This document shows, in pieces, positions 1 through 5,724 of a stretch of 5,724 nucleotides of DNA. Position 1 is the first letter of the stretch. Every line of letters begins with the position of its first letter. The notes under the pieces are model-generated. The model did not search any database, was not told the DNA's origin, and saw nothing but the letters and a program-made list of their open reading frames with translations. Position numbers and translations under genes: made by a program. Origin of the DNA: Candidatus Delongbacteria bacterium (GTDB taxonomy: Bacteria > Delongbacteria > UBA4055); the NCBI GenBank assembly GCA_027858795.1, contig JAQICF010000130.1, forward strand, positions 1 to 5,724, read 5' to 3'.

Positions 1-1965
1 ATCATATCAAGAATCTTAAAATACAAGAACCTGTCAACATACAAAAAGAAAGCTCTTCCCCACAAACTACAGAGAAAAGAATTTGAGCATAACTGGGAGA
101 TCAGCTGTAATTACATCACTACAAAGTACATAGACAACAAAAGGCGATTCTTATACAAGATCATCCTCAGAGAAAGATCATCGGGAATAGAATTTGTCGG
201 GTTCACCTTTGAAAGATCAAATCTAAGCATTGGAATTTTTACAGACTACATTTTATACAACCTGAAAGCTGCCGGGATCAATACCAGTGACATTATTATC
301 AATGCACCAAAAAGCTCGGTATTCTCAAATATCAGAAGTGAAAAAGATACTTTCCTCGACAATATTCTCAATATCAAATACAAAGCAAAATTAACGACTA
401 CAAAAAAAGATAACATACCTAATTCAGACCTATGTAAAAACAACAATTTCTGCCTTGATGAAATTAAAACAAGCAACGAATTAATCAAATATGCATTCAC
501 TGGAATTCTTCAGAACAATCTGAATATCTTAAGCACAAATTTCAGACTAAAAGATAAGAATATAAAATCACTGTTGATCCCTCCCATAATTGTAGATGAT
601 TTCATAAATGACATAGATGCAATAAAGAACTTTGATCATTACTGGCATTCATTAAGTCAACCTGAAGTCAGGGACAATATCCTGAATGAAGTTCTAACTG
701 GGCTTAAGCAGATCGGAGACTTGAACAAAGGGAACTATGAGAACGAAAAAGCATTAAATTTATACGATAAGATCATAGCCACTCTTCAATACACAAAGAA
801 AGATAATAAGAAACTCAGAATGACCGTTTTTTATAAGAAGGGAGAGATCTATCAGCTGACAGGTGACTACTCAAATGCAATTAAGCAACTTGAGCATTCT
901 CTGGAACTTGCTGAGCACATAGATGAGTTTGATACTATCGCAGACTCAAGCTATTTACTGGGTGATCTTTTCAAAGTAACTCAATCAAATAATAATTACG
1001 ATGATTATTATAATAAAGCTCTGACAGCTACCAAATCAACTGATAATAAGATCATTAAATATTACAAAACAATGGGAATAATATATTCTCGTCAGCTAAA
1101 CTTTATGTTGGCTCTGAATAACTTCAATACCATGCTTGAAGAATCTAAAAAGCAAAATGATGATGTGAATTATTCAACTGCATTGCAACTGATTGGTGAA
1201 ACATATAAGAACATGAGCTTATTCAAAGATGCACTGGAATGTTTTACCAAAAGAATTGAAATTGAGATCGAGTTAGATGATAAATATAGACTCATGGAAT
1301 TGTATAACTCTCTTGCATTGGTAAATTATGAGCTTGAGAATTATGATGTATCATTGAAATACTTTAATATGCAGTTGGAGCTTGCAATTCAGATCGGAGA
1401 TAAAGGATCTTTAGCTATTGCTTATAAAAAAATCGCTGATATAAACTTCAATATTCTAAAAGAAAATAAGATCGCGATAAATAATTATCTAAATGCTCTG
1501 AATATATTTGATGAGATAGATGACAAAGTTAATAAATGTATGACACTTATTTTAATATCTATTGTGTATAAAAAATCAAAGAATTTCAGAAAAGCAATTA
1601 GCCTCCTTAACAAAGCTAAAACAATTTCAAGTTCGATCAATAATCATTATGTTCAATGCTGCACCGAAGGTCAACTTGGAAGTATATATTTTTATCAGAA
1701 TAAACTGGAAAGATCACTGGATTCATTTTTAGTTCAGGAGAGTATCGCTCGAGATAATAATTTTAATTCACTCCTGGCAAATTCATCAAAGTTCATTAGC
1801 TACATTTATTTAACAATGAAACGATATGCCAGAGCAGACATTTATGATACAGAAGCAAAGAAGATCTATTCTGTTCTAAATCAGCGATACGGTGAAAATG
1901 AAATAAAAAAAGATTTTATTCATCAGGAAGATGATTATTTATATTTAACCTCGCATTATAAGTAG
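1..1965 (+). CDS. Degenerate transposase-like (integrase-core) domain fused to a TPR array; 5' end outside the window
   Basis: The frame is open from base 1 to the TAG at 1963-1965, giving 654 visible residues and no visible start. TTG 574 has no ribosome site and lies inside the continuous frame, so it is not the start. Visible residues 3-11 (SRILKYKNL) resemble the end of a transposase helix-turn-helix. Residues 32-108 follow the integrase-core pattern: WEIS where active enzymes have WQID, then FLYKIILRERS, ERSNLSIGIF, a helix ending LKAAGI, and INAPKSSVF where QTDNGSEF is usual. By this ungapped alignment the catalytic Asp positions are S35 and P103, so strand-transfer activity is unlikely. 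No third acidic position was recognised. From about residue 235 to 630 there are roughly nine or ten TPR units of 36-40 residues (for example YKKGEIYQLTGDYSNAIKQL), normally a protein-protein interaction scaffold. No signal peptide or membrane segment is visible in this part. Its role is unknown; a domesticated transposase acting as a DNA-binding adaptor is inference. The gene and TPR call are secure; the transposase ancestry is likely but unproven. Confidence 0.9.
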   Translation: MISRILKYKNLSTYKKKALPHKLQRKEFEHNWEISCNYITTKYIDNKRRFLYKIILRERSSGIEFVGFTFERSNLSIGIFTDYILYNLKAAGINTSDIIINAPKSSVFSNIRSEKDTFLDNILNIKYKAKLTTTKKDNIPNSDLCKNNNFCLDEIKTSNELIKYAFTGILQNNLNILSTNFRLKDKNIKSLLIPPIIVDDFINDIDAIKNFDHYWHSLSQPEVRDNILNEVLTGLKQIGDLNKGNYENEKALNLYDKIIATLQYTKKDNKKLRMTVFYKKGEIYQLTGDYSNAIKQLEHSLELAEHIDEFDTIADSSYLLGDLFKVTQSNNNYDDYYNKALTATKSTDNKIIKYYKTMGIIYSRQLNFMLALNNFNTMLEESKKQNDDVNYSTALQLIGETYKNMSLFKDALECFTKRIEIEIELDDKYRLMELYNSLALVNYELENYDVSLKYFNMQLELAIQIGDKGSLAIAYKKIADINFNILKENKIAINNYLNALNIFDEIDDKVNKCMTLILISIVYKKSKNFRKAISLLNKAKTISSSINNHYVQCCTEGQLGSIYFYQNKLERSLDSFLVQESIARDNNFNSLLANSSKFISYIYLTMKRYARADIYDTEAKKIYSVLNQRYGENEIKKDFIHQEDDYLYLTSHYK

Positions 1966-1996
1966 GTCATACTGAGGTTCTCGAAGTATAGACCTA
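1963..1996. repeat. Imperfect palindrome / REP-like hairpin overlapping the stop codon of the TPR gene
   Basis: The arm at 1963-1972 (taggtcatac) pairs with 1986-1996 (gtatagaccta), giving ten base pairs with a single bulged A at 1990. Inside it, gag 1974-1976 can pair with ctc 1980-1982 around gtt. No T-run follows, so it is not a standard intrinsic terminator. The core, ACTGAG followed by CTCGAAGT, resembles short palindromes that occur in many dispersed copies in some bacterial genomes; that comparison is from memory and was not searched. The left arm includes the TAG stop of the upstream gene. It could protect the mRNA 3' end or simply be a small mobile palindrome. Confidence 0.6.
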
Positions 1997-2071
1997 CACC
2001 TAATATGTTGCATTTAATTGTTAAATTACTTTTTCAATTTCTTTCCATTCATAATTATCGTAATTTGGTTG

Positions 2072-2081
2072 TACAGCTGTA
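2072..2081. promoter_or_regulatory. Perfect 10-bp palindrome upstream of the ATPase pair; possible operator
   Basis: The sequence tacagctgta is a perfect palindrome 35 nt before the ATG at 2117. Short flanks ggtt (2067-2070) and aacc (2085-2088) add partial symmetry. Its position in the leader of the two-gene unit would suit a repressor site, but a 10-bp palindrome in a 150-bp gap is weak evidence and no promoter could be fixed beside it. Confidence 0.2.
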
Positions 2082-2106
2082 GCAAACCGAATCGAAAAGT
2101 AAAACA

Positions 2107-2110
2107 GGAG
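2107..2110 (+). promoter_or_regulatory. Ribosome binding site of the first ATPase gene
   Basis: GGAG lies 6 nt before ATG 2117. It decides the start: the frame is open further upstream to TTG 2018, but that codon has no ribosome site. The same site, spacing and first 15 coding bases recur at the second ATPase (3329-3353), which supports 2117 as the true start. Confidence 0.85.
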
Positions 2111-2131
2111 AAAGATATGTTAAACGCAGAA
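2107..2131 (+). repeat. Direct repeat, copy 1 (ribosome site plus first five codons)
   Basis: These 25 bases match 3329-3353 with one mismatch, in the spacer between GGAG and ATG. It is the best preserved nucleotide trace of the tandem gene duplication that gave the two ATPase genes; similarity continues at a lower level through both genes. Confidence 0.85.
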
Positions 2132-3319
2132 TTGATTAATAAAGATGAAGAACTCATCAAATTAGTAGATGACATTCTCGAAAAAGGGGTAAAAGAAAAT
2201 GCATCAGATATTCACATTGAACCATTGGCAAAATGTACACAAGTAAGATATAGAGTAAATGGTGTCCTTTATGTACCTGAAGGTTACGATAATATTCCCA
2301 AAAAGCTACATGAGTATATAATTGCAAGAATAAAAATTCTCTCAAAAACAATTAAGCTAGATGTTACTCTACTTCCACAGGATGGAGTGATAAGAAAGAA
2401 AATTGATGGGAGAAATGTCGGGTTTTCTTTACTTCTTGTTCCTACTATTTATGGTGAAAGTCTAAATGCGGTCATACACCATGAAAGAGATGGCAAATTT
2501 AGAGTTAAAGATATATTTAATAAGGACAAAGAATTAATTAAAAGATTTAATCGAAATATATCTAGAAGTGAAGGCATGATACTCTTTACAGGACTCGCTG
2601 GTTCTGGTAAAATAACCATTATCAATTCAGCTATTGATCAAATATCAAATGTTGGTAAAAAGATAGTTACTGTCGAAAATATTGTTGAAGTTGCATTAAA
2701 GAATACAACACAATTACAGATTCATGACAAAATCGGCAGAACAAGTGAACATCTGTTAAAAGTAGCGTTAAGAGCTGATGCTGATGTAATTTACGTCTGT
2801 GAATTCAGGAATTTTGAAACTGCTCTTTTAGCATTTGAAGGTTCAATGCAGGGTCGTTTAATATTTTCTACAATGCATACGAACAATGCTATAGATGCAT
2901 TATTCAGATGTACCCAAATGGGAATAAAAGAGTATCTATCCGGTAGTGGAATGCAATTTATCTTAAACTCAAAACTTGCAAAAACTGTCTGTAAACATTG
3001 CAAAGAAGAGAAAAAATATTCAAAAGCAAGTTTAAAAGCTATAGGTCTGTCTGATGATGAGATCAAAAATAATAAATTCTACAAAGGCAAAGGCTGTAAG
3101 AAATGTGATAATACAGGATATAATGGCAGAATTGCAATAATGGAAATGCTTGAATTTACTACTGACCTGAGAGAAGCATTCATAAACGGTGCAGACAAAA
3201 AACAAGTAACGAAGTTAGCTAAGAAAGAAGGCGTTTATTACACTCACAAAGATGATGCACTAAATAAATTAAAAGGTGGTTTTATTGATCTTGAAACAGC
3301 GAGAAAGTTTACACTGTAG
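2117..3319 (+). CDS. GspE/PilB-family secretion/pilus ATPase paralog, N-terminally short, with a degenerate nucleotide site
   Basis: This 400-aa protein belongs to the type II secretion / type IV pilus assembly ATPase family, cytoplasmic hexamers that turn ATP hydrolysis into pilin or pseudopilin movement. Visible landmarks in order: SDIHIEP (30-36) and PQDG (87-90) of the N2 domain, Walker A GLAGSGKI (159-166), the Asp-box region TVENIVE (185-191), Walker B region with Glu E229 in VCEFRN, His box STMHTN (251-256), and a four-Cys zinc motif, C292/C295 and C327/C330. It lacks the roughly 150-residue N-terminal domain of full PilB/GspE. PilT-type retraction ATPases do not normally carry the zinc motif, so PilB/GspE is the closer match. 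Several key residues are changed: Ile166 replaces the Thr/Ser after the Walker A Lys, Asn188 replaces the Asp-box Asp, and Ser104 replaces an Arg kept by the next gene's product. It may bind but hydrolyse ATP poorly. The next gene, 19 nt on, is its paralog. The partner machine is not visible. Confidence 0.93.
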   Translation: MLNAELINKDEELIKLVDDILEKGVKENASDIHIEPLAKCTQVRYRVNGVLYVPEGYDNIPKKLHEYIIARIKILSKTIKLDVTLLPQDGVIRKKIDGRNVGFSLLLVPTIYGESLNAVIHHERDGKFRVKDIFNKDKELIKRFNRNISRSEGMILFTGLAGSGKITIINSAIDQISNVGKKIVTVENIVEVALKNTTQLQIHDKIGRTSEHLLKVALRADADVIYVCEFRNFETALLAFEGSMQGRLIFSTMHTNNAIDALFRCTQMGIKEYLSGSGMQFILNSKLAKTVCKHCKEEKKYSKASLKAIGLSDDEIKNNKFYKGKGCKKCDNTGYNGRIAIMEMLEFTTDLREAFINGADKKQVTKLAKKEGVYYTHKDDALNKLKGGFIDLETARKFTL

Positions 3320-3328
3320 AAAATAAAT

Positions 3329-3332
3329 GGAG
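3329..3332 (+). promoter_or_regulatory. Ribosome binding site of the second ATPase gene
   Basis: GGAG lies 6 nt before ATG 3339. An in-frame ATG at 3327 overlaps this site and has no ribosome site of its own, so 3339 is preferred. This also aligns the product with its paralog from residue 1. Confidence 0.85.
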
Positions 3333-3353
3333 ATAGATATGTTAAACGCAGAA
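3329..3353 (+). repeat. Direct repeat, copy 2 (ribosome site plus first five codons)
   Basis: This is the second copy of the 25-base block at 2107-2131, with one mismatch. Because the block includes both the ribosome site and the start codon, the two genes probably have matched translation signals. Confidence 0.85.
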
Positions 3354-4538
3354 ATTATTGATAAAGATGAAGAGATAGTTAAGTTTGTAAATGATCTTCT
3401 TGAAAAAGCGGTAAAAGAGGGTGTTTCCGACGTTCATATTGAACCTCAAGCAACAAATACGAGAGTAAGATTCAGAAAAGATGGCAAATTGTATGTTGTC
3501 GAAGGCTACGATAATATCCCAAAGCAACTTCATGACTATATTATTGCTCAAGTAAAAATTCTGACCGGAACAATGAAGCTTGATGTCAAAACCCGTCCTC
3601 AGGATGGAAAGATAATATTTTTTGCTTATGACAAGCGCTTTGTCTTTAGATTACTCCTTTATCCAACTATTCATGGTGAAAGTATCAATATTTATAATAT
3701 GGATGATCAGGTAAAACATTATTCCATTGAAGAGTTATTTAATAATGATACTAAGTTGATCGAAATGTTTAGAAGGAATCTTAAAAAGGAAGAAGGTTTG
3801 TTCCTTTTTACAGGTCCATCAACTGCAGGAAAATCAACTTTTATAGCCTCAACCATAAACGAACTTGCAGATACAGGTGTTAAAATTAGAACAATTGAAG
3901 ATCCTGTTGAATTGCAAATGGATAATACAGATCAGATACAAATTTCTAATAACATTAGCATGCTTACGGCTTGTAGACAAGCTTGCAGAGGAGATGTAGA
4001 TGTTCTTTACATAAGTGAATTAAGGCAATTTGAAGTTGCACACATAGCTTTGGAAGTGGGTACAAATAAAGGATACAAAGTTATATCTACTATGCATACA
4101 AATAATGGGATATCTACATTATTTAGATTTACTGAAATGGGAATTAAAGAGTATATGACAGCATCATGTTTAGAATTGGTTGTTGGTCTCAGGAGAACTA
4201 AAAAATTATGTCCGCATTGTAAAGAAAAAGCAGACTTATTAGAAAGTGAGTTTAAAGGATTTGGTTTAACTGAAAAAGAAATTCAAAATGGTAAGTTCTA
4301 CAAAGCTAAAGGATGCGATAAGTGTTTCAACACAGGCTATGCGGGCAAACTTGCATTAGTTGAGATGCTTGAATTTACCAGATCCTTGAAAGATGCATTC
4401 GTAAAAGGTGCTGACCCAGAAGAAATGGAAAAGCTTGCAAAAAAAGAAGGAGTAATCCATACATTTGCAGATGATACTCGAAGAAAATTTCTAAATGGTG
4501 ACATTGATATCGAAGAAGCAATAATGTTTATGTTCTAG
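3339..4538 (+). CDS. GspE/PilB-family secretion/pilus ATPase paralog, N-terminally short, key nucleotide-site residues intact
   Basis: This 399-aa protein is the paralog of the preceding gene; 40 of the first 60 residues are identical by eye. Landmarks: SDVHIEP (30-36), RVRFRKDG (42-49), RPQDG (86-90), Walker A GPSTAGKS (159-166), Asp box TIEDPVE (185-191), Walker B region with Glu E227 in ISELRQ, His box STMHTN (250-255) and a zinc motif, C291/C294 and C326/C329. Walker A Lys165-Ser166, Asp188 and Arg104 are present, so ATP hydrolysis is plausible, unlike its neighbour. Like its neighbour it lacks the N-terminal domain of full PilB/GspE, and the usual GE(I/V)RD after Walker B reads SELRQ. 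It sits 19 nt after the first ATPase and is followed by a strong terminator, so the two are almost certainly co-transcribed. A hetero-oligomer with the degenerate paralog is an inference. No pilin, platform or secretin gene is in view, so the substrate is unknown. Confidence 0.94.
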   Translation: MLNAEIIDKDEEIVKFVNDLLEKAVKEGVSDVHIEPQATNTRVRFRKDGKLYVVEGYDNIPKQLHDYIIAQVKILTGTMKLDVKTRPQDGKIIFFAYDKRFVFRLLLYPTIHGESINIYNMDDQVKHYSIEELFNNDTKLIEMFRRNLKKEEGLFLFTGPSTAGKSTFIASTINELADTGVKIRTIEDPVELQMDNTDQIQISNNISMLTACRQACRGDVDVLYISELRQFEVAHIALEVGTNKGYKVISTMHTNNGISTLFRFTEMGIKEYMTASCLELVVGLRRTKKLCPHCKEKADLLESEFKGFGLTEKEIQNGKFYKAKGCDKCFNTGYAGKLALVEMLEFTRSLKDAFVKGADPEEMEKLAKKEGVIHTFADDTRRKFLNGDIDIEEAIMFMF

Positions 4539-4561
4539 TGATGGAATAAATAGCAATATCG

Positions 4562-4588
4562 AAGGCAGGATTTTTCCTGCCTTTTTTT
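4562..4588 (+). terminator. Intrinsic terminator after the ATPase pair
   Basis: A perfect 9-bp stem, aaggcagga (4562-4570) with tcctgcctt (4575-4583), closes a 4-nt T loop and runs into seven T bases (4582-4588). It starts 24 nt after the stop codon of the second ATPase and separates that unit from the lipoprotein gene. The stem also works in part for the opposite strand, but no opposing gene needs it. Confidence 0.93.
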
Positions 4589-4603
4589 ATTTGCTTTAGT
4601 TAT

Positions 4604-4614
4604 TATTTTTGACT
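4604..4614 (+). promoter_or_regulatory. Possible promoter element for the lipoprotein gene (weak)
   Basis: After the terminator the lipoprotein gene needs its own promoter within about 60 nt. Two candidates overlap here: TATTTTTG (4604-4611), which fits the Bacteroidetes -7 pattern TAnnTTTG and would leave a leader of about 35 nt, and TTGACT (4609-4614), a near-consensus sigma-70 -35 whose best -10 (tttaaa, 4633-4638) would place the transcript start inside the ribosome site. No matching -33 element was found at normal spacing. The region is very AT-rich, so chance matches are expected. Confidence 0.2.
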
Positions 4615-4641
4615 AATTTAGTTTATCAATAATTTAAATAT

Positions 4642-4645
4642 GGAG
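4642..4645 (+). promoter_or_regulatory. Ribosome binding site deciding a TTG start for the lipoprotein
   Basis: GGAG stands 6 nt before TTG 4652, the same spacing as at both ATPase genes. With the signal peptide starting immediately (MKRIII), this fixes the non-ATG start. Confidence 0.85.
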
Positions 4646-4651
4646 TAAAGT

Positions 4652-5724
4652 TTGAAAAGAATAATAATATTAGCTATCATTTTGGTTGTTTTTCTCTTTA
4701 GTTGTTCAAAAAACGAAAAGAATTATACCGTATCAGAAATTAATGGAATAAAATTATTTAGCAACAAGAATATTCCATCAGACTCGACTTTCAAGATAAC
4801 TCCTAAAGAGTTGTACACAATTGAATTAAATGAAAACAATCCAGATACTGCTCTCAGTAACATTGGTGTAAGGAATTTATGTATTGATAAAAATAAAAAT
4901 GTATACATGCTTGACACTCGGAGAGCTATGGTCCATAAAGTTGATTCTCAAGGCAAATATGTAACAAGTTTTGGTAACAAAGGAACAGGTCCGGGTGAAA
5001 TGACCATGCCTTTAAATATAGCAGTCATGAGTGATACCTTATATGTTTTTGATTATGCTGAAAGAAAGACAAATATATTTGATCTCGATGGAAATTTTGT
5101 TAAAGCAGATTTCATAGCTTCAAATGCTTTCTTTTATTCTATTTCTGGAGTCAATGATGAATGTTTTACAGGGATACTAGCTTTAGACAGATACGGTGAT
5201 GAAGGTGTTTACACAGTTTATCAAGTACCGATCTATAAAAGAAATTCTACGCCATATAAAGAGCTGTATAACAGAGAAGAAATACTACAACCACCAAACG
5301 ATCGCTTCTTCCCTCAAAGTTTTCAACCGTCTTATGCTGTTGGACATAATAAGATTTATCTTTTAGAAAATAGCCAAGATACTTATAAAATTTCTGTTTT
5401 TGACCCTGAAGGAGTAAATTTATATAACTTAAGAAAGAATTACAGAAAACTTAGGATGAAGGAAATAGATGTGGAAGAACATGGTGAACTTGGGTTAAAG
5501 TTCTTAGATATTCTAAAATTCAAAAATGTATCTGACCAGTTTGGACTCCATGTAACAAAAGATGATTACCTCTTGGTTAAAAAGTCGATCGATAGAACTG
5601 AAGAAAATAAGTATGATTATATTGTTGATGCTTTTAAAGATGGTGTCTTCATAAATTCATTCAATCTTGGTATAGGTAAAGCATATGACTATTCTTATGG
5701 TCTTCACAAAAGGTGGTTTTTAGA
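4652..5724 (+). CDS. Lipoprotein, probable 6-bladed beta-propeller (NHL-like) protein; 3' end outside the window
   Basis: The frame runs from TTG 4652 to the window edge without a stop, giving 357 residues. The N terminus is a textbook lipoprotein signal: MKR, a hydrophobic stretch (residues 4-16) and the lipobox LFSC with Cys18, followed by a charged linker. The mature protein should be lipid-anchored outside the cytoplasmic membrane. Propeller-like repeats follow: NVYMLDTRRAMVHKVDSQGK (83-102), the characteristic FGNKGTGPGE (107-116), and LYVFDYAERKTNIFDLDGNF (130-149); a further blade reads IYLLEN, then ISVFDPEG. This blade style is typical of the 6-bladed beta-propeller lipoproteins abundant in Bacteroidetes and relatives, most of which have no known ligand. 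It starts 113 nt after the ATPase pair, beyond a terminator, so it is a separate unit. The fold assignment is from motif recognition only; the function is unknown. Confidence 0.92.
   Translation, partial: MKRIIILAIILVVFLFSCSKNEKNYTVSEINGIKLFSNKNIPSDSTFKITPKELYTIELNENNPDTALSNIGVRNLCIDKNKNVYMLDTRRAMVHKVDSQGKYVTSFGNKGTGPGEMTMPLNIAVMSDTLYVFDYAERKTNIFDLDGNFVKADFIASNAFFYSISGVNDECFTGILALDRYGDEGVYTVYQVPIYKRNSTPYKELYNREEILQPPNDRFFPQSFQPSYAVGHNKIYLLENSQDTYKISVFDPEGVNLYNLRKNYRKLRMKEIDVEEHGELGLKFLDILKFKNVSDQFGLHVTKDDYLLVKKSIDRTEENKYDYIVDAFKDGVFINSFNLGIGKAYDYSYGLHKRWFL

Noticed and set aside
246..500. 84-codon frame on the - strand
   Set aside because: It lies wholly opposite the transposase-like coding region; its hydrophobic look comes from the AT-rich complement.
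574..1965. A separate TPR gene starting at TTG 574
   Set aside because: There is no ribosome site before it, and the frame is open without a stop back to base 1 with recognisable protein sequence, so it is internal to a longer gene.
1..1965. GATC sites appear dense in the TPR gene (about 19 by hand)
   Set aside because: Most arise from Lys/Glu/Gln/Asp codons ending in G or from ATC Ile codons, so codon choice explains them; no clustering suggests an origin or methylation control.
2050..2055. CATAAT as a -10 box for the ATPase pair
   Set aside because: No acceptable -35 lies 16-18 nt upstream, so no promoter could be supported in this gap.
2005..2082. 25-codon frame starting at ATG 2005 in the intergenic gap
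   Set aside because: No ribosome site precedes it, it has no recognisable features, and it is the length expected by chance.
2157..3066. Minus-strand frames at 2157-2351 and 2791-3066
   Set aside because: They lie inside the first ATPase gene, whose motifs prove the + strand coding.
3342..3551. Minus-strand frame opposite the second ATPase
   Set aside because: It is a shadow of a gene with clear family motifs on the + strand.
4723..4917. Minus-strand frame opposite the lipoprotein
   Set aside because: The + strand frame has a ribosome site, a lipobox and propeller repeats; this one has none.
1..5724. CRISPR array, tRNA, rRNA or a complete insertion sequence
   Set aside because: No regularly spaced repeats, no tRNA-like cloverleaf and no flanking inverted repeats with an intact transposase were seen.

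Overview
The window is AT-rich (roughly one third G+C by eye) bacterial DNA with four genes, all on the + strand, one of them cut by each window edge. Strong GGAG ribosome sites 6 nt before the starts, a classic hairpin/T-run terminator, a lipoprotein of the 6-bladed beta-propeller type and long TPR proteins together suggest an uncultured or poorly studied member of the Fibrobacteres-Chlorobi-Bacteroidetes side of the tree (for example Cloacimonadota or Delongbacteria-like). This is an inference from gene style only; no marker gene is present.

Layout. (1) Positions 1-1965: the 3' part of one long reading frame, open from the first base. Its first ~110 visible residues read like the end of a helix-turn-helix plus the integrase-core (DDE/RNase H-like) fold of a transposase whose two recognisable catalytic Asp positions are replaced. 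The rest, from about residue 235, is a tandem TPR array. A start at TTG 574 would cut this protein artificially. (2) Positions 1966-2116: an intergenic gap with an imperfect hairpin that begins on the stop codon of gene 1 and looks like a dispersed REP-type palindrome, then a 10-bp perfect palindrome. (3) Positions 2117-4538: two tandem paralogous ATPases of the GspE/PilB (type II secretion / type IV pilus) family, 400 and 399 aa, both without the usual N-terminal domain, 19 nt apart and with nearly identical ribosome site/start regions. The first has lost key residues of its nucleotide site; the second keeps them. (4) Positions 4562-4588: a strong intrinsic terminator closing the ATPase pair. 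(5) Positions 4652-5724: the 5' part of a lipoprotein gene, probably an extracytoplasmic 6-bladed beta-propeller protein, with its own ribosome site and a TTG start.

How they fit together. The ATPase pair is clearly one transcription unit and may form a mixed or regulated hexamer (catalytic subunit plus degenerate partner), but no pilin, platform protein or secretin is visible, so the machine they drive is unknown. The TPR protein may be a domesticated transposase-derived DNA-binding or scaffold protein. Nothing in the sequence ties it functionally to the ATPases, and the lipoprotein is separated from them by the terminator.
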